A stretch of 64,000 nt of DNA from positions 64,001 to 128,000 of the forward strand of contig CAJNDS010002417.1 of the NCBI GenBank assembly GCA_905221605.1. Direction: 5' to 3'. Under the pieces are notes generated by a model, which ran no database searches, had not been told where the DNA came from, and worked only from the letters and a program-made list of their open reading frames with translations. Below, piece by piece: positions 32,601 through 45,600 of this stretch (its first letter is position 1; every line of letters starts with the position of its first letter). A program made the translations under genes and the position numbers. The DNA comes from Symbiodinium natans. Lineage: Eukaryota; Sar; Dinophyceae; Suessiales; Symbiodiniaceae.

Positions 32601-35577
32601 CTAAACCCCAAACCCCAAACCCCAAACCCTAAACCCTAAACCCCAAACCCTAAACCCCAAACGCTAAATCCCTAAGAAGGTGGCGCCTCCAGAAGCTGTG
32701 CCTGCAGAGGCTGCTGGGCCACCTCCGGGTGTGTTTAGGGTTTAGGGTTTAGGGTTGAGGGTTTAGGGCTAGGGTTTAGGGGTTGTTTAAGGTTCTGAAG
32801 GTGTTGAGGGGGTTCTTGAAGGGAGCTTGAAGGGGTGTTGAAGTGGTTCTGAAGGGGCTTTTGTAGAGGGCTTAAGGGGTTTGAGCGTGTTTTACAGGGT
32901 TTTAGGGTTTTAGGGTTTTGGGGTTTTAGGGTTTTAGGGTTTAATTGCTTCAGGGTTTTCGAGCGTTTTGGGGCTTTGAGGGTCTGGGGTCTCAGGGGAC
33001 CTCGGGTCTCATGCCTTTAGGGTTTAGGGTTTAGGGTTTAGGGTTTAGGGTTTAGGGTTTAGGGTTTAGGGTTTAGGGTTTGGGGTTTAGAAGCTCAGGG
33101 CCTTTCAGAGTTTTTCCTGGGTTTAAGGGTTGCTTTTTTGAGGGGGGGGGGGGGGGGGGGGCATTCAGTCACCTGACGCACGTCCCCTCACCCCCACCCT
33201 CTACGCTGCCCTAAACACTACACCTGAACCCTAGACCCTAAACCCTAAACCCTACACCCTAAAACCCTAAACCCTAAACCCTAAAACCCTAAATCAGCCT
33301 GGCGCAGCTCCGCTTCGAGCTGCTTGGCATGACCTTGCTTGGCTTAAGACTCTACGGGGTTTAGGGTTTAGGGTTTAGGGTTTAGGGTTTAGGGTTTAGG
33401 GTTTAGGGTTTAGGGTTTAGGGTTTAGGGTGTAGGGTGTAGGGTGTAGGGTGTAGGGTGTAGGGTGTAGGGTGTAGGGTTTATGATTTCGGGGCTTAGGT
33501 GGTTTTAGGGTTTCGGGGTTTAGGGGTTTAGGGGGGTTTTTAGGGTGTTCGGGGTTGAGGGTTTAGAGGTTTAGGGCTTCACAGGGTTGTTTGGGGTTTA
33601 GGATTTAGGGGTTTAGGGGGTTTAGGGCAGGCACACTGCGTCTAGGGGCTTGTAATACCTCGTCCGATTGCACCAGCTGAATGCTGCTTGCCACCTAAAC
33701 CCTGAAACCTAAACACAGGGGGGTCATGGTGCTAAAGACTTTGCTAGGCCTTCTTCAGAGGGTACTTCAGGTAGGATTCAGTTTAAGTTTAGGGTTTGGG
33801 ATGTTTAGCATTGATAAGCCCTAAGCCCTGAAACCCAAGCGTGAAAAAACCGGCACCCTAGACCCTAAACACTTTACACTCTGACCCCTGAACTTCCACT
33901 GAACTTCAAGACGGGCAAAAACCCTGCACCCTGTATCCTCAACACTTTAAACCGTAGACCTTAAAACCCTCAGCTGAGAACCCAAAACGCTTAAACCTAA
34001 GCCCTAAACCCTAAACCCTGAACCCTAAACCCTAAACCCTACATAGCAGGCGTGTGTCGGCTTAGGGGTCCCAAAAAACTCAAAGAGCGCCTCGCAAGCC
34101 GATGTCCTTAGCCGCGTGCTGCGAGATCCCAGGAATAGATTGGGTTTGGGATTTGGGATTTGGGGTTTGGGGTTTGGGGTTTGGGGTTTGGGGTTTAGGG
34201 TTTAGGGTTTAGGGTTTAGGGCTACCTGGGAACATGGGCTTACATAAGGGAACCTGCATAATCTTGCCTAAGACGACTTGGGGAACTAAGGGCCCACACA
34301 CTTGGGTGCCAGGCTCGGTTCCATCTCACTGGTGTCGTAGCGCTGGGCGTCCGCGAGGTCAGCGAAGCTGCGTAGGATGATGCAGCTGTAGGGGGTCATG
34401 ACCTCCAGGAGGGATGGGTTTTAGGGTTTAGGGTCTAGGGTTAGGGTCTAGGGTTTAGGGTTTAGGGTTTAGGGTTTGGGGTTTAGGGTTTAGGGTTTAG
34501 GGTTTAGGGTTCAGGGTTCAGGGTTTAGGGTTTAGGGTTTTGGGGTTTAGGGGAACTTCCCGAAAGCCCACTTAGGCTGCAGGTCCCTTTCTTTTTCATG
34601 GGTCTCCTATATTTATATTTATATTAGGGTGTAGGGTTTAGGGTTTAGGGTTTAGGGTTTAGGGTTTAGGGACCTCAGGACGTCCGGGAAGCACGTTAGG
34701 GTCCCTTTTTGGGTCTCCTCTCTGGTCTTATACAGGGCCCCCGAAAAGACGGGACCCTGCTTTTAGAGAACTGCCCTTATTAGTTTGTACTAAACCCTAA
34801 CCCTAAACCCTAAACCCTAAACACTGTTCGGGTGCAGGGTAGGACATGCTGAAGACAGCTCTCCGGAAGCTTCCGGTGTTGGAGACATGGTGAGGAATCT
34901 AAACGCAAGCAGAGGAACCCAGATTCCTAAACCCTAAACCCTCAACCCTCAACCCTAAACCCCTAAAACCCTAAAACCCTGAAACCCAAAAACCCTAAAA
35001 CCCTAAAACCCTAAAACCCTAAAACCTTAAAACCCTAAACCCTAATTCCGGTAATTAGTTTAGCCCTTAGGGTTAAGGGCTTGGGGTTTAGGGTTTAGCT
35101 TTGGGGTGGGGGGGGGGGGGTACCTGTTTGACCGATTCGGATGGGCGACCCTCTCCAATTTTTTCGGGAAGCTTTGGAGTCAACTTGTGAAATGGCAGAC
35201 ACACAACAGTTCAAAACAACATGATGGTCTCTCTACCCGTCAGACGAATGCCACAGCCCCACCATTACCCCAAACATACGAAGACTTCGCACAACTTTCC
35301 GACGAAGCTGAGGCGTCCACGTAGGACTCGCCAGAGATGAGCTGGGCATCCTCGTCGCAGTCGACAATGTCCTGTTCCCCAGTGTTTGGGTGCGGGCTTG
35401 GGCCGAAAGGCTAAGGTTCAAACTCGACTCTGAACATCTCTCAACCCTTGAACCCCCAAACGCCCCTAAACCCTAAACCCTAAACCCTAAACCCTAAACC
35501 CTAAACCCTAAACCCTAAGCCCTATATGTCTCAAACCCTGCGGTGCATGGTGGGTTGCTCATTTCTTGTGTGAACAT
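29680..35577 (-). CDS. Multi-exon gene of unknown function
   Basis: Thirteen islands chain in phase with AG|G acceptors: 35577-35542 (ATG start, MFTQEMSNPPCT), 35371-35309 (IVDCDEDAQLISGES), 34402-34330 (VMTPYSCIILRSFADLAD), 34106-34062, 33694-33659, 33333-33299 and 32722-32687 (coiled-coil AKQLEAELRQ then VAQQPLQAQLLE), 31554-31518, 31143-31120, 30982-30953, 30638-30601 (ASDLVGRLPSAK), 30354-30331, 29714-29680 (AKSWWSFDMLYW). The start lies about 180 bp downstream of the debranching enzyme stop. No domain recognised; the exons at 34402 and 35371 have the clearest coding character. The end is not found, because the palindrome at 28.7-29.7 kb intervenes. Confidence 0.5.
29764..30036. repeat. 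Dispersed short palindromic GTGCGTTTTGG units
   Basis: AAGTGCGTTTTGGAAGGCCT then CGAAAACGCACT occurs twice (about 29921 and 29996), with partial units at 29764 and 29859. The same unit punctuates both arms of the adjacent 970-bp palindrome. Confidence 0.8.
31604..31740. repeat. Homogeneous TTTAGGG array
   Basis: About 19 perfect heptamers. Confidence 0.95.
31820..32670. repeat. 850-bp degenerate CCCTAAA/CCCCAAAA array
   Basis: Longest array in the window; it contains a homogeneous block of CCCCAAAA octamers (about 32355-32450). Confidence 0.95.
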
Positions 35578-35754
35578 TTACCGAAACCAGACGCTGCCTA
35601 CGCAAACCTAGAAGTCCAAGCCTCAGCCTACGTGCTGAAGCGTCCGTGCTCTCCCGAAACAGTCACACCAATGCGAAGGAACCCGCAATCCCTAAACCCT
35701 AAGCCCTAAACCCTAAACCCCAAACCCTAAGCCTTAAACCCTACACCCTAAACC

Positions 35755-35817
35755 CTAAATCGGCTTCCAGAGCTTCAGGGTGAAGGATTTGTAGGGATTT
35801 AGGTGCATTTCGACAGC
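35755..35817 (-). CDS. Terminal exon of the debranching enzyme
   Basis: Twenty codons then TAG; the stop is formed by ATT TAG running straight into a telomere-like array (TTTAGGG on the minus strand). The tail LNPYKSFTLKLW fits the last strand of the C-terminal beta domain. Confidence 0.8.
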   Translation of the reverse strand, partial: AVEMHLNPYKSFTLKLWKPI

Positions 35818-36586
35818 CTCACAAGCGCAGAGGGAGCGAACCACGCATGGATGTCACATGAGGTCAGTTCTCAAAATTAGGGTCCCTTTTCTAGGGTTTA
35901 GGGTTTCGGGTTTAGGGTGTGTAGGGCTTAGGGTTTTAAATACAAGGGGCCGTAGTAGATTAGGGATTCAAAAGGGGGAAGCCTGGAGGTGATTTTCGCC
36001 CTAAACCCTAAACCCTAAACCCTAAACCCTAAACCCGAAACCCTAAACCCTAAACCCCAAACCCCCAAACCCTAAACCCGAAACCCGAAACCCTAAACCC
36101 TAAACCCCAAACCCTAAACCCGAAACCCTAAACCCTAAACCCGAAACCCTAAACCCCCAACCCCAAGCCTCCGGTGCCGGCAGGCTGGTATCCACTAATC
36201 GGAACCAGTCCCGTCCAGGGGGAAGGTGGCATTCGTGCGCCTTGTTGCGACATCACTGGGTTTAGGGTTTAGGGTTTAGGGTTTAGGGTTTAGGGTTTAG
36301 GGTTTAGGGTTTAGGGTTTAGGGTTTAGGGTTTAGGGGTGTAGCGGTTCAGAGTTTAGACCGTTCATGGGTTTAGAGTTTAGGGTTTAGGGGCTTAGAGG
36401 CTCAGGGTTTAGGAGTTGAGAGGTTTAGGAGCTTGGGGCTTGGGGTTTGGGTGGAGCTCACAGACACAAACTGTCAGGCAATAAGGCTATGCAAAGGACG
36501 CTCAGCAGAATGACACGCCCGTAAACAAGCTTGCACCTGCTCTGAAGGACCTGGGGCCTCCCCAAATACCAAGCCACCTCCCTCCC

Positions 36587-36619
<33 letters not shown>

Positions 36620-39600
36620 TATTCTCTCGATCAGACTCGCGCGTCTGCGAGACCATGTTAGAATTCAGAATCAGGGCCCCGGTGCGAGGTGCCCAGCGTT
36701 GAACGCCTGGGCATCAAAAGAGGAGTGGGGGGGTTTGTTTCGAGAGTAGGGGGGGGGGGGGGGCAGGGTTTAGGGTTTAGGGTTTAGGGTTTAGGGTTTA
36801 GGGTTTAGGGTTTAGGGTTTAGGGTTTAGGGTTCGGGGTTCAGGGTTCAGGGTTCAGGGTTTGGGGTGAGTGTGAAGTTTAGGGTTTGGGGGAGTTTAGC
36901 AGTTTAGGGCTTAGAAAGCCTTCAATCGAACCAAAGAACACACACAAATGAAGACTTACTGCAAAAACCCTAACGTGAGAGTCTTTCTCCCTAAGCCCTG
37001 AACCCTCAACCCTAAAATGCAAAAACCTACGACTCTACAACCTCAAACCCCACGAGCCCCTAAACCCTCAAACCCCAAAACCCAACTCCCGAAGCCCTGC
37101 CCCGCAGTTGCCGCCAGTGTGCCACGAGCAGTGCAGTGCACTGGCGGCGTTCACTGTCGCGGGTGCTGACGTGGCTGCTGCCTGCCTGCAACATTCGGGG
37201 CTTACGGGGTTTGGGGTATCTGGGGTTCAGGGCCTAGGGTTTCGAGGTTGGGGGGAAGCCCTAAACCCTAAACCCCAAACCCCCAAAACCCTAAATCCTG
37301 CCGGTGTAAGGCATGAGGTTACAAAGAAGAGACAATCATGCCTTGGCTGCACTTAGGAGGGTAGTAAAAAAAACTAAGCTTTTAGCTGCCTTCTTAAGAA
37401 ACCCAGTTAACCCCAAAAAAGCTAAAGATCTAAAGTTACAGTAAAGCACCAAAACGATGCTTGTAGGGATTGGAGGTTGCAGGGCGGTGCTTGGGATGCC
37501 AAAGAGGGGGCTGAAAGCCCCCGAAACCCAAGTGGAGGGCTGCTTTCTGCCTTGAGGTGCCGTAGTCTTCAGAAGCAACTACTCCTGAACCAGGTTTCAC
37601 AGGGGCTGGCGTACGTCGGTGTTCTCCCCAAACCTTCAGCCCCTCGACCCTAAACCTCACACCTGTAACCAATCTAAACTTGGCCCTAGACCCCAAACCT
37701 CACCTGAACCCGCTCGAACCTTCAAGTACCTGGCAAGGGCCTTTGATGCCACGGCGCTGACGACAGAGGCCTGGCACGGAGGCCGGCATGTAAAGCATAT
37801 ACAGCAAACTGATCCCTGAGCTCTTCCGACTGCCGGCTGGTGGTCTTAGGGTTTAGGGTGTGGAGTTTGGGGTTTGGGGTTTGGGCTCCAATCCCCCCAG
37901 TAGCCGAGGCATTCGGGAAACCCTCAACCCCAAACCCACAAGGCTAAAGCCTAAACCCCTAAACCCCTAGACCCGTAAACCCCTAAACCCCTACACCCCT
38001 AGACCCTAAACCCCTAAACCCCGAAACCCCCAAACCCCTAAACCCCTAAACCCCGAAACCCCCACACCCCTAAACCCCTAAACCCCTAAACCCCGAAACC
38101 CCCAAACCCCTAAACCCCTAAACCGCTAAACCCCTAAACCCCTAAACCCCCTAAACCCCTAAACCCCCTAAACCCCTAAACCCCCAAACCCCTAAACCCC
38201 TAAACCCCTAAACCGCTACACCCGAAACCCCCAAACCCCCAAACCCCTAAACCCCTAAACCGCTAAACCCCTACCCCCTAAACCCCTAAACCCCCAACCC
38301 CTAAACCCCTAAACCCCTAAACCCCTAAGCCCCTAAGCCCCCTAAAACCCCTAAAACCCTAAACTCCCAAACCCCCCTAAACCTAAACCCCCAAACCCTA
38401 AAAACCCCTAAACCGCTAAAACCCCAAACCCCTAAACCCCCTAAACCCCAAACCCCTAAACCGCTAAACCCCGAAACCCCTAAACCCCTAAACCCCCAAA
38501 CCCCTAAACTTGCCCTAAACCCCCAAACCCCTAAACCCCTAAACCCCCAAACCCCGAAACCCCGAAACCCCTAAACCCCTAAACCCCTAAAGCCCTAAAC
38601 CCCTAAACCCCTAAACCCCTAAACCCCCAACCCTAAACCCGAACAGCCCTAGTCCTCAAAACACATGGCGGACCTCTTCAGGCTGGTCTGCGCCCTCCAC
38701 CTCCTCACCTGCCCAGTGCTTCAACTAATCTTTCAGGGTTTAGGGTTTAGGGTTTAGGGTTTAGGGTTTAGGGTTTAGGGTTTCGGGTTTAGGGTTAGGG
38801 TTTAAGGTTTAGGGGCTTTGGGCTTCGGGTTTTTGGGGGTTTAGAGTGCCGAAGCATCTCTCTCTGCTCAGGAGGAAATGCATACGAGGCGACACATCGT
38901 CTGAACCGTATATTCCCCCTATATATATATATATACACACATACACTTACGTACATATACATAAATGTGGATACACATATGTGTGCGCCCTTTGAGGGAT
39001 TGCATGTGGTACCCAATTCCCTCATTCCCCAGTAAGAGCCAGTAGCTTTTATCAGGGTCGCCAACGGCCATGTGGGTCCTGCAGCACGTCAGCAATCTGT
39101 AACGTGCCAAACCCTTTGGACTTGTAGGATAGGTTTAGGGGTTAGGGGTTAGGGGTCAGGGGTCAGGGTTCAGGGTTCAGGGTTTAGGATTTAGGGTTTA
39201 GGGTTTAGGGTTTAGGGTTTAGGGTTCGGGGTTCAGGGTTTAGGGTTTAGGGTTTAACGCACCCGATCCCCATCACCGCCCATTACAGGGCTGCAGCCGC
39301 TCGAAAACGAGTACGTTTGTATGCGCACTGCTGCTGAACCTTGCCACTGGCCTGGTCGGTGAAGGATAAAACTCAGGAAGTTGTACTCGTCATCCCAGTT
39401 CCTCAGTCCCTAAACCCTAAGCCCGAGGCCCCAAACCCTAGGCCCTAAACCCGACTTCCGGGGCAGAGTCCTAAGAGCACCACGGGTTCAGGGTTGATAA
39501 ATACGTCGAGGGTTCAGGATTTAGGGTTTGAGGTTGGCCTGCGCGCCACTATCCTCAACTCACTCTGCCTTGACAAAATCAATGGCTGCCGTCAACCTAC

Positions 39601-42600
39601 CGCCTCCATCCATCTGCTACCCTAAACCCTAAACCCTAAACCCTAGACCCTAAACCCTAAACCCTCAATACCGTATGCCCGAAGACTACAAGGTGGTCCA
39701 AGCTGCAAGTGATTCCACTGGATCGTCTCGTGCCTGAGCGCCGCGGCTTCGTTGTTTGGCATTGGAAACTGGAAGCTGGGCGCCTGAACCCCAAACCCTT
39801 TAGGGTTTAGGTTTGTTTTAGGGTAGTTAGGGTTTGGGGTTTAGGGTTTGGCGTTCAAGGTCTAAGCGTAACCCACGCAGCCCTCGTGCCCTCATGCCCT
39901 TAAACAGACACCTGAAAAGCCCCAAAAGCCTAGACCTTAAACCCTAAACCCTAATCCTAAACACTAAATCCTAAACCCTAAGCCTGAACCTTGAATCCTA
40001 ACCCCTAAGCCCAAACCTACACCCAAACCTAAACTCCCGAGCCCTGCATCTCGAACCAAAGTCGAGGGACATGAGTACAGGCCTCCTGTTGTGAATCAGG
40101 AATACTCCCGAATTTAGGGGGAGTTGGGTTCTCACCCTAAACCCTAAACCCTAAACCCTAAACCCTAAACCCTAAACCCTAAACCCTAAACCCTAAACAC
40201 CCCAAACCTCAAACCCCTGAAACAATTGCTGGGCTCTCGTCTTGGCCGCGGAAGCCGAGCAGCGTCATGAAATCGGTACGGGCCAGAAGGTCCTTGTCGA
40301 GGGTTCAGGGTTTGGGGTTTGGGGTTTAGGGTTTAGGGTTTAGGGTTTAGGGTTTAGGATTTAGGGTTTAGGGTTTAGGGTTTAGGATGTAGGGTTAAGG
40401 CTTGTTCAGGGGGTTCGGGCTTTTGCTCAGCTCTAGGGGTAGTTTCATGGGCCCTAAAATCCCGTTCAGAATCCCCATGACCCACCTTACTAACCCTGCT
40501 TTACTAAGTCAAAAAGGGCCACTAAGTATGGGGCAGTCAAGGGACTAACCTCAAAAGTTTTTCTAAAAGTTGCAAACTTTTTTCAAAGTTGTTTTAAAGA
40601 CGATAAAAACGAAAGGATTGAAACACCAAATGTTGAAAGTTCTGAAACAACTGAAAAAATGTCTCAAAATTATCAAAATCTTCGCCCTTACAGTAAGAAT
40701 TTCTTGAAAGCCTTCAAAAATTGAAAAACTAAATCGGCCTGGACGGCTCAGGCTCCCGGACGATTCAACCTCCTGAAAAACATCGAAATACTGAAAAAAG
40801 AAATGACAAATTGAAAAGCCTAATTTCTCACATTTGTAAAACATTCAACTTAAAACGTTTTGAAAACAATGAAAATGTCAAAAGTCATTGTTTCAAATTT
40901 TCAAAAATTTCTTAACCTTAAGATTATTTAAGATTTAGAAAAATCGAAAAACTAAATCGGCCTGGACGGCTCAGGGCTCCGAGAACTTTCCCGAACGATT
41001 TACCATTCAAAATAAGCTGATTTTTAAAAAATATTGAAAAGTTTCAATTTATTGAAATTTTCAAACGCCGAAAATACTGAAAAATTGAAACTGCTTTTTC
41101 AATTGTCTTTAAATTCGAAATACTCCTCAAGGCGAAAACTTAGAAAATGTTGAAAATTATTTCAAAATGTGAATCGTCCGGGAAAGTTCCGAGAGCCGGA
41201 GCCGTCCCGATTTAGCTTTTGGTTTTGTATAAAATCTAAAGTCTTAAGGGCGAGTGTTTTGAAACTCTTGAAACCTAGAACAATGCATTTCTTGTTTTGT
41301 TAAGACCGCCTTTGAAAAAATGATTGAGAACATTGAAGATGTTGAAGAAACAGATAGCCGCAAGCAGCCGTCAAATACCGCATAAAAGGTGTTTCTAGGT
41401 TTATAGATTCAGGGATACAGGCTCGGGGTTAAGGTATATAGGGTTTTAGGGTATAGGAATCAGGGTTCAGGTTTTTTGGCGGCTTGAGGTTTAGGGTGTA
41501 GGGTTTAGGGTTTAGGGTGTAGGGTTTAGGGTTGAAGGCAGGTCTGCCGAGGCTCTCCGTGCTGCCTCCGAAGGCAGATGGCCCGACGGAAGAAGCGGAG
41601 AAGCGATTCCTCCTCCTTCGGGTTCAAGCTTTATAGGCCTTAATTTATAGAGATCATATGGGGTTCATATGGCTTTTAGGGTTTATGGGGCTTAGAGGGT
41701 TTGTAGGGTCTGTAGGGCTTATAGGGTTACATAGGGTTTATGGGGTTTATGCAACCAGGGATCAAGGATCAGGGGACTACCTGGTGACTACCTGTTCGGA
41801 GGTGCAAACGCTTCGGTGTCGCAAGGAGCCAGAAACACAGCATGGTCCCTTTCGTGAAATTTTCCCTGCTAGAGGCTCACAAGCTAAGAACCTGCACCAT
41901 GGAATCTTACAGTGCCCTAAACCCTAGAAACCCTAGAAACCCTATAAACCCTTTAAACCCTACAAACCCTACAAACCCTATAAACCCTACAAACACTATA
42001 CACCCTATAAACCCTACAAACACTATAAACCCCTTAACCGTAACAGCGGCACAGGCAACCCAACACCCAACCTCCACCTACCGGCCGGCTCCTTGGCACA
42101 GTTCTCCCAGGAGAACCAGTTCAACTCATCCTGACACCACGTGTTGTTGTTGCCTCCTGAGGCGGGGGCCGGAGTGGTTGGGCCAGCGATCTTGTAAACT
42201 AAGGGGCGTTGAAGGATGTAGGGCTTAGGATTTCAGGTCTAGGTTTTGGGGTGTTGGGTTAAGCTCCACGCCTACTTGGGTGGTGAGGACGTCTTGTTTG
42301 GGGTTCTTACAAGGCGTAGAGGCGCACTAAGGCTTCCCAACCCATAATCTCAGTGATCACTCCAAATGCACCTTCAAACTGTCTGGGACTCAGTAGGCCC
42401 TAAACGCCCAGCCCTAAATGCAGCACAAGACCAAACATCACAGGTGTCCAGCAAGACTGGAACCTTCAAGCCATTGCAGCCCCCTGAACCTCAGATCCCA
42501 AACCCCAAACCCTAAGCCCAAAACCCTAAACCCTGAACCCTAAACCCTAAACCCCCTAAGCCTGAAACCCTAACCCCTGAACCCTAAACCCTAAGCCACA

Positions 42601-45600
42601 ACTGTGGCCAGTCCTTGGCTCCGTCCGTACCTCAGCGGTCCCAGTGCGGGTCTGCTGCCCTAAACCCTAAACCCTAAACCCTAAACCCTAAACCCTAAAC
42701 CCTGAACCCTGAACCCTGAACCCTGAACCCTGAAACCCTGAAACCCTGAAACCCTAAACCCTAAACCCGAAACCCTAAACCTTAAGCCCAGCCCTAAACC
42801 CTAAACCCTTTACAGACCTTATGCACCTCAGCCCTAAATGCAACACCCCAAACCTTATAAACCTTAAAAGCCTTCACCCACACCTTGTAAGCCTTATGGA
42901 CCTTATATACCTTGTACGCCTCATGAACATAAAACAAACTTGTAGACCTTGTAAGCCTTGAACAACATGACATACCGATAGACCTCACAGTATAACTACC
43001 ATGTACAGACACCCAAGACCCTAAACTCTAAACCCTGAACCCTAAACTCTAAACCCTATTCAAGCCCCTCAACCCAAACCCTAAACCCTAAACCCGAAAC
43101 CCGAAACCCACAGCCGTGGAGCTCGTCCCCAGAGGTGATCATGGGCGTGCCCGCCGAGAGGAGGAGGGCCAAGAGCATGTTGCGCATCCTCCAAAGGTTG
43201 GGTGTAGGGTTTAGTTTAGGGTTTAGGGTTTAGGTTTTAGGGTTTAGGGTTCAGGGTTCAGGGTTCAGGGTTTAGGGTTTAGGGTTTAGGGTTTAGGGTT
43301 TAGGGTCTAGGGTTTAGGGTTTAGGGTTTAGGGTTTAGGGTTTCGGGTTTAGGGTTTAGGGTTTAGGTTGGGGGTGCATGTGGGGGTCGAGGGTCTGCTT
43401 TTGCTGCAGGGACCTTGCTCCATAGATGGCTGCTTGGAGGTTCATGGCACTTAGTAACCCAATTACCCTAAACCCTAAACCCTAAACCCTAAACCAAACC
43501 CTAAACCCAATTGTAACTGTACTTCGAACCCAATTGTAGCCCCTATTAGGGTAGCGCCATAAACCCTAAACCCCAATGCCGCTGAGCAACTGCTGATCTC
43601 TGAGCTTCAGCACCTTCACGTTCTTGCAATCACCTTCACAAGCGGCGGTGGCGGGTGATAGGGCTTAGGTTTTTCTTGGGCTTATTCTTTGTTTTGTTTT
43701 GTTTTGGAGGGGTGGGGGGGGGGGGGGGGGTTGGGATTTGTGGTTTTTAGGGGTTTAGGGTTTTTAGGGTTCGGTGTCCTTTTGGGTTTCTAGGGTTTAG
43801 AATTCAGGTGCCGTGCCAGGGTTCGGAGGGTCATTGCCCGGAAGTTCCGGCAGGGTTTCGGGGTTGAGGGGTTACGGGTTGCTAAACATCCACGTAAACC
43901 CCATACCCATCAAACCCTGCAGAAATCGTCGTTCGCCCGCCTTCCTCGTGGGGCTCGCCGCAATTCCAAGACAGGTTCTGATCGTCGCCGCTCTCCTGCT
44001 TAGAAGCCGTATACCGGCTTTCCCCTCATATACATACCCACCCACCCCTCAGAATTCTTTCAACAATATTACGAGTAGGGGCTTGTTACACGGGGAATTG
44101 CCGCCCGAAACCCTCGCGAGTGGAGCAGCCCGTGTAGGGTTCATAGGGTTTAGGGCGCAAAGTTACCCTAAGCTCTTGCAACCGCTCAGCCCAGAATGCT
44201 CAAATCCTAAGACCCCAAAATTAGGTTTCAAGTCCTCCCCTCTCATCCCCCCTTTCACCCTAAACCCTAAAACCTATATAGACCCTAGACCCTAGACCCT
44301 AGACCCCAAACGCTAAACCCTGTATAAGCCGAGCTGTAGGGGCAATGCCCCAGGAATTTTGTTGAACACCAGATGAGGAAAATAACTTTGAACCGGCCAG
44401 AAAGCCGCAGAGTTTAGGGTGTAGGGTTTAAGGTTTAGGGTTTAGGGTTTAGTGTCGAGGGACCCAAAAGACCAAGTCTGATAAGAAATGTAGGGTGTTC
44501 CAGATGATGGATCATCGAAAAGCGGACCTGAATATCATTCGGTTCCTCCCCCTCCCCGGTGCTCTCCTCGTTGTTCAGATGGTTGTTCTTCTTGTTGTAA
44601 GACACAAGGTCACCTTAGCAAGTCGCACCATTGTGTGGCATCATGTGGAACCAGCTCAGGACACGAGATACTCTGGCATGACCCGCTGAAAAACACGTCT
44701 TTTGCACTGCCTGTCGCCCAAGGGGTTTAGGGTTTAGGGTTTATGGTTTAGGGTTTAGGGTTTAGGGTTTAGGGGAGAGGCAACATGCTTCTGCTCCGCC
44801 ACACTAGCTGCAAGGGAACGAAGGGTTCTGACCTGCTCCGTCACTGCGCTTCGGGCTTACCCTAAACCCTAAACCCTAAACCCTAAACCCTAAACCAGGT
44901 TCAGGGTTCAGGGTTCAGGGTTTCGTGTGGCTTTGTGCAAGAACTTGCGCATGGAGCCCAAGCTATAAGGAATCGGCATGAATTCATAGGGGGGGTTTTA
45001 CGAAAATCGGGGGGCCCCTGGTATAGACCCCCCAAAATAATGGGATCCCCTTGTGATCAGGACCTCAGGAAGAAAACCTTAAACCCTAAGACCCTGAAGA
45101 AAACCCCTATCGGAAACCCCCCTGAGGGCTTAATGCATTCTAGATCGGGGTCTAGACCATGATGTGATAGATTCTGTAGGGTTTAGGGTTTAGGGTTTAG
45201 GGTTAGGGTTTGGGGTTTAGGGTTTAGGGTTTAGGGTTTAGGGTTTAGGGTTTAGGGTTTAGGGTTTAGGGTTTAGGGTTTAGGGTTTAGGGTTTAGGGT
45301 TTTTGTTAAAACGCTATTTTGGGGGAGGCTTTCAGGGTGCTCAAGGGAGACGAGGCTTTCTAACCTCTGCTACATCCTAACCTTCACAGCATCTACGCTC
45401 TATTACAGCGAACCCTAAACCCTAAACCCTGAACCCTGAACCCTAAACCCTAAACCCCAAACCCTAAACCCTAAACCCTAAACTTCCCAGCCCAGGCGGC
45501 GGAGAGTGAAGCCATCGTGCGCCGTGATGAAGTTAATGGAGTGGCAGGGACCTGTAGCAGACCACCGAGTTGGAGCTGCCCTGACACCCCTAAAAACCCT

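Noticed and set aside
38656-38708. VEGADQPEEVRHVF plus stop as the debranching enzyme C-terminus, and an opposite-strand MADLFRLVCALHLL start
   Set aside because: Exons 36240 and 35817 continue the C-terminal domain in phase to a better stop; both frames here look accidental.
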